NCBI GenBank assembly: GCA_029747015.1
Contig: JAKOGI010000830.1
Location: forward strand, 1-64,000
Source: Carnegiea gigantea
Taxonomy: Eukaryota > Streptophyta > Magnoliopsida > Caryophyllales > Cactaceae
DNA length: 64,000 bases
Reading direction: 5' to 3'
The notes beneath the pieces were generated by a model. It was not told the origin of the DNA. It made no database searches and worked only from the letters and a program-made list of their open reading frames with translations. Within the stretch, counting starts at the first letter, position 1. Each line of letters starts with the position of its first letter. Of this stretch, positions 32,877-42,659 are shown one piece after another. Position numbers and translations under genes: made by a program.

Positions 32877-34237
32877 TGTTGTCTTAAAATTGTTACCGCA
32901 AGCGCACGGTGTAGCTGCAGCTAGCAACCGGCGATTATGGGTCGTATTCACAGGGAACCTACTTTCAACTACCAGAACTAATTAAATTACTCAATCTAGG
33001 CAAAACAACTCAGGTTGAAGAAAACTGAAAGGCAGCAGTTTCAATCTGCTGAAAGCTGTTTGATTAAATAAAATTAATAAATGACAAAAATCCTAGATTG
33101 GGATTCACCACACCATTAAGCTCTTTAGAATTTGAACTAGATCATGAAAACCTACCCACGCAAATAACTGAGATGGAATGTTTGCAGATTCAAACACATC
33201 TATGCCTACTTTTGCAGGTTATTAGACTGGCTAATTAATCGTTGTTATCTACTTTTATGAAACTAAGATCGACAAGCCACAGGATTAAATAACCTTTAAT
33301 GCCCAATTAAACCATAATTGTTTTCAAAATCAATTGCAAATAAAGTCGCTCTAGATAAAGGATTCAACTTTCATAGAAGTCCCAAATCCTAATTAAGAAC
33401 ATGAATACATCCTTATCAGGCAATTCATCAAATACATGGCGTGTAAAGTGAGATTTCAACCATAAACATGAGCATTCATTCACAAAGCCTAGAACATGAT
33501 TTCAAATCGCATGATAAGGGCTGATCCCAACCAAAGATAGGGGATTTAGCCTACAACCATGTTGAACACAACAATCTTAAAAATTAATTCTATCAACATG
33601 GATGAACAACCAAAACCCTAAAAAGCAATATCAAAAGAGAAAGGAGAAAGAGGCAAACTTGAATTAGTCTTCGAATCAAAGTAGAATAATCTTCAATGTT
33701 GGTAAATCCAATCCAAAAGCATGAATGAATTCTCTCAATAAAACCCTAGAAATCTCCTCTAAAGAGTGCTCTCAAGAAAGGAAAAACAATGAATAAAGGA
33801 TAGCCCCCAAATTAGGTGAAAGGCACTTTAAGTCGCGAGAATCAACAGGGCGCAAAACCGTGCCTAGATGTACGGGTGGCCGTGTACCATGCAGTGGCCG
33901 GGCGCACGGCCGTACGCCTCCTGCAGTCAGCCAGTGCACAGCTTCGGCCTCTGTAGCACGGCTGTGCACTCCTGCAGCATGGTTGTGCCCTCTTCTACCC
34001 CTCTTCCTTTGGCTCTCGAGGCTTCATTAGACCTCAATCTTCCTCGTACTTCATTGCCAAAGTCATCCTTTCTATCAAAACCCGAAGATTTTTCCTGAAA
34101 GTAAGGATAAATCAAATTATAGGCACAATTGAATCCAAGGAGGTAAATTTGACCCTTTCTCATCTAGATTTAGCATAGAAATGTGAGAAATAGGGGCTAA
34201 ATAAGATCTGAAATGAGGTCAAAATAGAGGTTTATCA
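32877..34237 (-). repeat. Array LTR c (outer 5' LTR)
   Basis: 1361 bp, TGTTGTCTTAAAATTG...GGTTTATCA. Unlike LTRs a and b it is not followed by a polypurine tract but by copia LTR sequence (GCTTCAGCTCCACC), so it is the outer 5' end of the array. Confidence 0.87.
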
Positions 34238-34847
34238 GCTTCAGCTCCACCTTTTATAGATTTAAAACCTTTTTTATAGTTGGAGTATTTTATCCCAAGT
34301 CTTTAGTGTGTTCCGTCCAGAATCCAATGTCGCTATTTCAAACTTTGGTAATTCCAAATCTGGCACTTGATTGTTGTAATTAATGGATTTGATTGTCGAG
34401 AGAAGAGCTTGATTTAATTCCCAAAGATCTTGCCATAATCAATCGAAATACTTCACAAATAAACTTAGGATTGATTTATTATAACTTTCTAAAACTGAAT
34501 TAAATAAAATTTTTACAGGATCTTAGACAATAAGTAAGGATTTATTACATCATAAAATATAATCTATTTAGATATAAATACAGGATTATTTCTAAATATA
34601 TTAATGACAATGTATTTTAAAGAACAAACCAATATATCATATAAACCACTTTTATCAAAAATGATTCTATTATGACCAAAGTCAGATATTCTGTCTTTGG
34701 TACTTGATTCCTGTAGAATTAAGATTGGTTAATGTAACTTAATGTTTTCAAATTAAGCCTTTGTTTGTTACTTAGAAAAACCAATGTCCTTGACTTGTGA
34801 TATTGAAACAGTCAATGACATTGCTACTGACATTAAGGGTGTCTTCA
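34238..34847 (-). repeat. Copia 3' LTR, truncated
   Basis: Aligns with 49089-49912 (GCTTCAGCTCCACC against GCTTCAACTGCACC at the left edge; GTGTCTTCA against GAGTCTTA at the right). The left part, about 490 bp in the other LTR, is missing because the gypsy array begins at 34237. It has one copy of the segment that is duplicated in the 5' LTR. Confidence 0.82.
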
Positions 34848-34863
34848 ATCTCCACCTTTTTGA
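34848..34863 (-). promoter_or_regulatory. Copia polypurine tract
   Basis: On the minus strand AAAAAGGTGGAGAT directly precedes the LTR start TGAAGAC. AAAAAGGGGGAGAT-type tracts are standard at the 3' LTR of SIRE-like copia elements; here one G is changed to T. Confidence 0.7.
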
Positions 34864-35239
34864 TGAAAGACAAGACTTTAATTTGAAGATTGTGTAAGTA
34901 TACCACTCATATGAGCATATCAAGCAATCATAGCAAAATATAGCAAAATATAGCATAGTGAATCATAGCAAGGACAAAAGGGCGGCGCCTTTAGTCACCT
35001 AGCTGTGAATGCTGGAGGCTTTTCAAAGCCTTCCGAGTAGGCTTTGATCATTTCATAGTCAATGTCCTTGTGTCTAGACTTTTCTTCCTCTTTTTGACTT
35101 TTATCAAAAAGGGTGGACTCAACACACAATATTTGGCAAAACATTGTTTGAAAATATCCAAATTGTTCAGGAAATAGAGAAAGTAAATGTTGTTTTAAGA
35201 GAATAAAGAGAGAATATTAAGCTTGACCATCTATTTGTG

Positions 35240-36590
35240 GTATGGGGTAGTTGACTTTGTTTATTCTATAGCCTCGAGCACACCAGTCTCTGCCCCAATG
35301 TCCTCCTCCTGACTCACCTCAGCCTGGGTGGTCTTCAATGTCATCTTCAACCTTGCTACATTGGCCCCAAACTCATTATTTATCACTTTCAAGTCCCTTC
35401 CTCTACCTTCAGATATGAGATAATACTTTTGAGCTCGGTAGCACAATCTATCACTGTCTGCTTGATCTCACCCTGACCAACCTTCAGATTGGTGATCTCC
35501 CCTTTTATCTCCTTACAATATTTTTTAAACTATTCTGTCCAACGAAGAGGGATCACCTCAAGGTAGGGTTGAGGTGGGGTTTTCTCAATGTCATTAACGA
35601 AAATCTCCTCATATTTTGAGTGTAAAGAGGAGATACGTTTGAACTTTAAGCTCTTAAGGGTGGCTTCATTAATGGTTGGGATCTGAGAGTTAAGGCGTTC
35701 TTTTCCTTCAAGGGAAATATGGAAGTCCTTAAATATGTGAGTGGGAGATTTGAATAGCGAAAGGGGTAATTCCTTGATAGTTGTAGAGCTTAGTCATGTA
35801 TTCAAGGATGAGTTCAACAAAATTCATAGAATATCCCTCCATAACGCAGTAAAGGGTTTCGAGGAGAGTGTCATTGGTTGTCTCTTTTAAGGATCCTCAG
35901 GGGTATATGGTCCTAACTAGAATATAGTAGAGGATCCTTGGGTCGAAGTACAAGGCTATGTAGGATTGGTTTGATTTTTAGATCTTGGAGGGATGAGCAT
36001 ATTTATCAAGGTAGAGTTTTTGGGCTTTGGCGGCTAACATTAAAGGGGGGAGTTTTGAAGGATCAGGGTTCAAATTGAACATCCTCTTGATAGAGGCAGT
36101 ACTGAGCGTGATAACAGTGTCTTTAACTTTGGTGGTATAGTGAGTTCTACACCTACCCTTGGTTCCACCTTGTCAAAGTTGGCATAAGATAATCTAACCA
36201 GCTGACCATACAACCCAATTTCCCCAATTTTTCAACAAAGGAGAATTTTGCATACCTTAAGAATTTGAAGTCAATGAATTCACAAAACACCAATTCCCTT
36301 TCCACCACATGGTTGAATTGCTTTACCTTATGTTAGTGAACCATTCAAGGGGAAGGTCAGGGGGCCCTAGATCTTCTAGACATTCTAGTTTAGAAAAGAA
36401 GTTGCCAGTGTTTGTGGATAACTCTGCCTCAAAGTCTGAGACATTATTGATTTCCCTTGACTTTAGTAGTTGGCATTTGGTGGCAACACAGGTTCGCTTA
36501 GTAGGGGTGGCAAATGCTTTAGAGGCGACACTTCATTTGCATTTGGAAGACATGGTTGAGGGTGATATCAAGGTTTTTTGATGGGAGAGA
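35240..36590 (-). pseudogene. Accessory frame after copia pol (env-like position)
   Basis: A decayed reading frame between pol and the 3' LTR. Fragments start with an ATG near 36555 (MSSKCK, stop, ASKAFATPTKRTCVAT) and read on through ELSTNTGNFFSKLECLEDLG, VKDTVITLSTASIKRMFNL, KLPPLMLAAKAQKLYLDKY, HISLEGKERLNSQIPTI and a charged, coiled-coil-like C-terminus near 35300-35550. It resembles the uncharacterised 'plant transposon protein' type sequences found in this position, sometimes called env-like. I see no signal peptide or membrane segment that would support a real envelope role. Several stops and frameshifts are present. Confidence 0.55.
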
Positions 36591-37119
36591 GATGAGGGTT
36601 TGGAGTTTTAAGCGAAGAGATTAAGAGAGAGTAGAGGTTGAGTGGTGAGCAATTAATGCCCGGGCATGCCCTTTTATGGAGTTAGGGAGAAAGAAAAAGG
36701 GAGTGAGAGGTGTTGATTTTTGTTAGATGCAAGATATCAAGGGATACAATCAAGGGCTTTTTTTATTAAAAAAAAAAAAGGCATCATTGGCCTTTCATAA
36801 ACAGGATAGAGAACCTGCATAAAATGGGTTGGAAAGATACCAAAGACTATATTTTAAAAAGATTTTGAAAAACCATAGTTTTCAAAATATGGTGACTGTT
36901 AAGGCATTTAATTGATTTAAATTCCAACTATAAGCTACTTTCCATAACTGATATGTGTGACATGAATCCAAAGTCCAAGAACACAGGTTTGATATGGACT
37001 TTGAGATGTTCTCATAATGTCTAGTCTAATGTCATTCGTTTACCTGCAACCTTTTTACATTGGACTTTGAGGGATCCTCCCCCTCAATTCATGCATCCAT
37101 CTTCAACATGCCAAGTTTA
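36591..37119 (-). other. Spacer between pol and the accessory frame
   Basis: Noncoding. It includes, on the minus strand, ATTGAGGGGGAGG (about 37074-37088), a second purine tract right after the end of pol, as is common in SIRE-like elements, and an A-rich run near 36770. No gene is seen. Confidence 0.6.
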
Positions 37120-38791
37120 CTTCGAATAAAATTGAACTAATCTTTACCAAGTTGTTTGGTGAAATATCAGTTAATTGCAAATACGAATGAACAAATTCAA
37201 GGGTGATATTACCTTTCTGAACATGATCTCGTATGAAGTGATGCCTAGCTTCAATGTGTTTAGTTCTTGAATGCTAGACTAGATTTTTCATGACATTTAT
37301 TGCACTCATATTATCACATCGGATGGGGACTTTTTAGAAATCAAACCAATGTCTTGTAGCTATTATGTGATCTAGAGTATTTAAGCATAACATACTCCTA
37401 TTGCTATGTATTCAACTTCAACAATTGATAAAGCTACTGAGTTTTATTTCTTTGAGTGCCATGAGACTAAGGAGCGTCCAAGGAATTGGCAAGACCCAGA
37501 GGTGATTTTTTTTTATCAACCTTGTGGCCTACATAATTTGCATCTGAATATCTAATGAGATTGAAATCTCTATCTCTAGGATACCATAAACCAATGTTCT
37601 TAATTCCTGTAACATATCTAAAAATTCTTTTGACAACTGTTAGATGTGATTCTTTTGGGGCACTTTGGAATTAAGCACATAGACTGAATAAAATATCTAG
37701 TCTACTTGCTGTTAGATAAAGCAATGAGCTAATTATAGTCATCTAGTCGATCCTTTCTAACACTAATTTACTACTTGAATCAAGGTCTATATTCAATGCC
37801 ATTGGGGTGTTAGCATGCTTAACATCATCAATCTTGTATTTCTTCAAGAGTTATTTCACATACTTACCTTCATTGATAAATATGCCAACTTGGCATTGCT
37901 TGATTTAAAGCCCTACGAAGAAGTTGAGTTCTCCCAGCACACTCATCTTCAGTTCCTTACTCATCAAATTGAAAAACTCTTGACATAGAATGTTGTTAGC
38001 AGCACCAAGTATGATATCAACTACATACACTTGAATAATGAGGAAGTCTTCCCCCTTTGTTTTAATGAAAAGGGTTTTGTTAATCTTTCCTTGTGTAAAA
38101 TCATTTTCCAAGAGAAATTTGCTAAGTCTTTTATACGAAGCTCTTGGGGCTTGTTTTAAGCCATAAAGGACTTTATGAAGCTTGAAAACATGATTTGGAA
38201 ATTCAAGATTTTCAAGACCGGAGGTTGCTTAACACAGACTTGTTCATTTAGAAAGCTATTAAAGAACAAACATTTGACATTTATCTGAAATAACTTGATG
38301 CCCATGTAAGAAGCAAATGTAAGTAATATGTGGATGACTTTTAATCCTACAGGTGCAAAGGTCTCATCAAAGTCTATGCCTTCCTCTTGGTTGTACCCTT
38401 TTAGAACTAATTTGGCCTTGTTTCTCACCACTACCCCAGGCTCATCTGATTTGTTCCTAAACATCCACTTTATCCTAATCACTGGGTAATTATCTGGTCT
38501 AGGTGTGAGGGACCAAACTTGGCTCCTCTTGAACTGATTGAGTTCATCCTGTATTACCAATGTCCAGTTTGGGTCACCTAATACCTTAGCATAGTGCTTT
38601 GGTTCTTTATGAGAAACAAATGAAATGAATGCATAGAATTTTCTAAATAATGAGTGAGTCATTATACCTATGTTGAGGTCAGGGAGCAAATTGTCCAATG
38701 GACAGGTAGATTTGTATTTGAATATCCTCCCTAGTTTATTGAAGTTGTTTTGAACTTGGCGCTGGTCACTTAAGGATGACACCATGCTCAT
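37120..38791 (-). pseudogene. Copia reverse transcriptase - RNase H
   Basis: RT (38156-38791) has KEPKHYAKVLGDPNW, VIRIKWMFRNKSDE, GYNQEEGIDFDETFAPV and FQINVKCLFFNSFLNEQVCV. A second frame (37905-38111) carries the active site, reading QVYVVDIILG where copia RTs have YVDD; Val replaces the first Asp (codon 38019-38021). RNase H follows in pieces to about 37120, including the region of the RH-terminal basic segment (HFIRDHV-like at 37215-37235) and DISPNNLV near 37165. Stops and frameshifts separate the pieces. It cannot be active. Confidence 0.85.
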
Positions 38792-38884
38792 GTTATCAGC
38801 TTGGGGTCTTTCACATACATCTTGTGAGGTTTCTAGAGCAACTTCAATGTCATTAGGTTGTCGCTCGTCACTCTAATTTGCACA

Positions 38885-39830
38885 TTAGTCTATATTGCTA
38901 GGAGCACATAGGTGATCACTATTGTCCAACGTTCCTCTATCTTCATCATCTACATATTTACTTAGCTGAAACACATCAAATGAAGATGAACTAGCAAGAC
39001 CGTCGTTAGTTTTATCAAAGACAACATGAATGGATTCCTCAATGACCTTGATACATTTATTGTAAAGATGATATGCCTTACTAGCAGAGGAATAACCAAC
39101 GAATATACCTTCATCACTTCTTAGATCAAATTTACTAAGATTTTCCTTATCATTGATGTGGATGAAGCACTTCCTCACCATTGATGTAGACGAAACACTT
39201 ACTTCCAAAAGCCTCGAAATATAACGCATTTGGTTTCTAGTTTTTAGACAATTCATATGGTATCTTTTTAAGGATTGGTCTGATGAGCCATCTATTAATT
39301 ATATAATTTTCAGTGTTGACAACCTCAACCCATAATGACTTTGGAAGATCATTTTCACATATCAATGTTCTGGCCATGTTTCCAATGTTGGATTCTTCTT
39401 CTCAATAACTCCGTTTTGCTGTGGTGTTCTTGGTGCTGAAAGTTGTGTGAGATTACATTCTTTTCACAGTATTCAATGAACTTGACTTCATTAAATTCTC
39501 CCATTGTTAGTCCTGATAGCAACCACTTTTCTTTGAGATTTGCAATTTTGTACAAAACTTTACAAACCTCTTGAGAGCTTCGATTTTATCATTCAAAAAG
39601 GTTACCAGTGTGAATCTAGAGTAATCATCCACTACAATAAATATATACAAACTGCCTTATAGACTTCTAATGTAGATTAGTCCACATAGGTCCATATGCA
39701 AGAATCCCAAGCACCTTAAGATAGACACACTTTTCAAGGGTTTGAAGAAGGCATGTACTTGCTTACCTCTAACACATGCACTACACGAATGGTCTTTTCA
39801 AATTTATAAGGGGGTAACCCTCTTACTAAA
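38885..39830 (-). pseudogene. Copia integrase
   Basis: Pieces of the zinc-binding end (CSACVRGKQVHAF near 39760), the core (DDYSRFT near 39620) and the conserved C-terminal segment (38885-39256) with FGSKCFVYIN-like coding, DLRSDEGIFVGYSSASKAYH and EESIHVVFD, followed by an acidic linker. A duplicated-looking stretch HINDKENL / FVYINGEEV lies near 39150-39190. At least three frame breaks. The order on the minus strand (protease, integrase, RT) is diagnostic of Ty1/copia. Confidence 0.8.
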
Positions 39831-40063
39831 TCATGCTCGACTAACTTATGAAGAGTGTGCATGCTAGTATGTCCCAATCTATGATGCCGAAGTCATGCTT
39901 CATCAAGAGATGCTTTCATACAATAAAGATGCATGTGAGATATATGATCAAGGTTTATGGCATAAACATTGTCTAATCTAGTGCCATGCAATACAATATC
40001 ATTAGATTTGGCATTTTCAATAGCACATTGTGATTCATAAAACCATACTCGGTTGCTATTATA

Positions 40064-40330
40064 TCATAGATGTGAAATGCTTATTAAGTTGTATTTCAAG
40101 CCATCAACCAAATAGACATAATCAATATAGTTTGTAGAGTCCTCATCAATCTTGCCAATGCCAAGAATATTACCTTGACCATTATCTGCAAAGGCCGTTT
40201 TACCTGATTTTTGTTTTTGAAACTCATAAACATTGAGGCATATCCAGTCATATGTGTTGAACACCCATTCTCTAAGTACCAGAGATAACTCTTAGCTTTG
40301 AGACATACTCATAGGAGCAAAAATAAAACT
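40064..40330 (-). pseudogene. Copia protease
   Basis: The copia protease box, normally WYLDSGCS, reads WYLENGCSTHMTG around 40240-40280. The catalytic Asp codon is GAG (Glu, 40270-40272) and the next residue is Asn in place of Ser. The downstream segment has NILGIGKIDEDSTNYIDYVY and GLKYNLISISHL, the usual end of this domain before the GAG-pre-integrase segment. One stop and one frameshift. Confidence 0.78.
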
Positions 40331-40379
40331 GTCCTACATTCTTTGGTGGCTGAAATTGGGTGAGGATGACCAATGTCTT

Positions 40380-42117
40380 GTTTTAAAGACATTGACCCTT
40401 TGGGTACCCATACTTGTATGAGTCTAGGGTAAGAGATCTTTTTACCATTGAATCTGATGTGTGGTTGTGACCTATATCAAGGTCATAATATCTTGGATGC
40501 CTATGATCAGAGTAGTTATGGTTCCTTTGATAAACAGAATATCTTTGGCAATTGTGACCAATTAAGCTTAGTGTTTTCGAAGCTTGAACTATTTTGGGAT
40601 TCTTTTTGTGGTGTATTTTTAATAAAGAAGCACTTATATGACCTTTTCTCATTATTTGGGTTGAAATTAAGGCCTTATTAAAGGACACACATTGGATCCA
40701 AGTAATTTGTCCAAATTTTCTTGTCCCTTTGTAAGTTTCAAGAGAGAATTAGGAGAATCATCACACTTGTTTTGCAAAATAATTTTCTCATTCTCAAGGT
40801 CATTGACCTTAGTGTGTAAATATTCACAAGATTTCTACAAGTTCTTATTTTCCTTTCTTAGGAACTACTTTTCTTTTTAAGGGCCTTGATTTTAGAAATT
40901 TGATATTGCTCATATTGAATGCACTTTAATAGACCTTGAACAGGATACTCTTTTGTAGAAGTAAGGAGATATTCTAATATTGTATTTTCAGATTCATCAC
41001 TTTCTCCAATGCTATTTCTGGCCATGAGACAGAGGTTGGTCATTTCTTCATCTTCATTTTCACTTTCAGAGGTATCACTGTCACTCTATGTTGCAACCAT
41101 AGCTCTTTTACCTGCCTTCTTGGACTTGGATCTAGTTCTCTCATTTTTCTTTTTGATGTTTGGACAATCCTTTATCATGCAATCTAAAAGTCTACAACCA
41201 TAACAAGAGTTTTAGTTAGTGTTAATTTTTGAAACAAATTTATCATTGCAATTTCAATCATTCCTATTTGAGGTTGATCCCTTCCAAATCCCCTTGAATT
41301 CTGGATTTTTTTAAAACTCCCTCTTAAATCCTTTGGCTATCACAACTACTTATTCATCTTCATTATTTTGGGATTCCTCAAGTGACATCTCAATGTCAAT
41401 GGACTTTAATGTAATTCCATGTTATTGTGCATGCTCTTCATTTTCTTCCTACAAGTAAATTTCATGGGTTAGATGTTTTCTGACAAGATCATCTAACTTG
41501 AGGGTTTTTAGATCTTATGCTTCTTTAATGGTCATGACTTTGCGTTCCTACTTGCTTCTTAGAAGACATTACAATACTTTTCTCACCATCTCTTCATTGG
41601 TGTACATTTTCCCTAAGGACTTGAGGTCATTAGTTATTTTAGTAAAGTGCATATATATGTCCTTGATGGATTCTCTAGGTTACATTTTGAATGGCTCATA
41701 TTGATGGACATATAACTTGACTTTTAGATTCTTAAACTTGACTAGTCTCTTCATACATAGTCTGCAATGTGTCCCAAACTTCTTTGGTTGTATCACAAGC
41801 AAACATACGGTTAAACTTGTTAGAATCCAAACCACAAAATAAAATGTTCAATGCCTTATAATTTTTGGCCACTTTCTCAGTCTTTTCATGAGTAAATGTT
41901 GATCTGGGCTTTGGAACAATTTTATCTCATTCCTTCATGGTAGGCACAAAGTTGCCCTTGGAGATAATCTCCAAAAGCTCATAGTCATGGTCCTCAATAA
42001 AGATTTGCATAAGCTTTTTCCAATGAGCAAGTTAGAACCACAAAACAAGAGAGGTCTAGTAAAAGAGCGTCCTTGATCAGATTCAACATTTCTAAAGGAA
42101 GCCATGATCTTTTTCAT
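40380..42117 (-). pseudogene. Copia gag
   Basis: Begins near 42117 with MASFRNVESDQGRSFTRPLL, close to the usual start of SIRE-like gag after a short leader. Further fragments give KYPRESIKDIYMHFTKI-like coding (41640-41700), a Lys-rich stretch, and the nucleocapsid knuckle near 41165-41205, CYGCRLLDCMIKDC, where Cys replaces the His of the CCHC motif. The C-terminal part reaches about 40380. Many stops. Confidence 0.75.
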
Positions 42118-42146
42118 AAGAGAGCTAAGTTAATGTGTGTGGACTT

Positions 42147-42159
42147 GGCTATGGTACCA
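42147..42159 (-). promoter_or_regulatory. Primer-binding site, initiator-tRNA-Met type
   Basis: On the minus strand TGGTACCATAGCC, two bases from the LTR. It resembles TGGTATCAGAGC, the complement of initiator tRNA-Met used by most plant copia elements, with two mismatches. Confidence 0.7.
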
Positions 42160-42161
42160 AT

Positions 42162-42648
42162 TGAAGGTCCCAAAAATCAATGTTAGATCACCCCAGAGGG
42201 GGATGAATGGGGTCTTAAAAATTGAGGCTTTACAACAACCTTAATATAGTTTGTATTTATATATCAAATGTCAGAGATGACAACCCTGAGGGCCAGTCAC
42301 TAATGTTAATGACAAACAGAATTAAAGTGTAAAAGTGAAATGGGACAAAACACAAGATATTTTTACAATGTTCACCCTTCTAAACAAGGCAAATCATCGT
42401 GTATGACACTTCTTCCGTTAGGATTTAAATACGCAAAGACCTTAGGTTTACAATCTATCTAACGTTCCAATCTCACTGAATTTAGGAACCGTAGCTAGCA
42501 CACTCACTAAGTATTGACCTCTCAATACTTGGCTATCCAAGTAAGTTTCCCAACTTGTGACAAATCTCTTTTCAAATGTTGAAATAAAGATCAATTACAC
42601 AAGAGTAATTTGCACTTGAGAATGTAATTCTTTCTTGAGTCTTACAAT
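42162..42648 (-). repeat. Copia 5' LTR, inner part
   Basis: Starts TGAAGGTCCC on the plus strand right beside the primer site and runs to the CACTA insertion. The matching piece of the 3' LTR is missing from the window, so its extent rests on the primer site and on continuity across the CACTA element. Confidence 0.75.
42646..42648. repeat. CACTA target-site duplication AAT, left
   Basis: AAT before the 5' terminus; an identical AAT follows the 3' terminus at 49084-49086. CACTA transposases make 3-bp duplications. Confidence 0.7.
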
Positions 42649-42659
42649 GACTACAAAAA

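Larger units (their letters stand above)
19921..34237 (-). mobile_element. Tandem array of a non-autonomous Athila-like gypsy family
   Basis: On the minus strand, from right to left: LTR (32877-34237), primer site, gag-protease, 3' region, polypurine tract, LTR (27988-29334), primer site, gag-protease, 3' region, polypurine tract, LTR (22290-23619), primer site, gag-protease, cut off at 19921. Each inner LTR has a primer site on one side and a polypurine tract on the other, so neighbouring units share LTRs. RT, RNase H and integrase are missing from every unit, so the family would need enzymes from a relative. Such arrays arise by unequal recombination between LTRs. No target-site duplication can be tested because the left end is truncated. 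Confidence 0.88.

Noticed and set aside
35240..36590. True retroviral-type envelope gene
   Set aside because: No signal peptide, membrane segment or cleavage-like site can be seen in the readable pieces; only the position is env-like.
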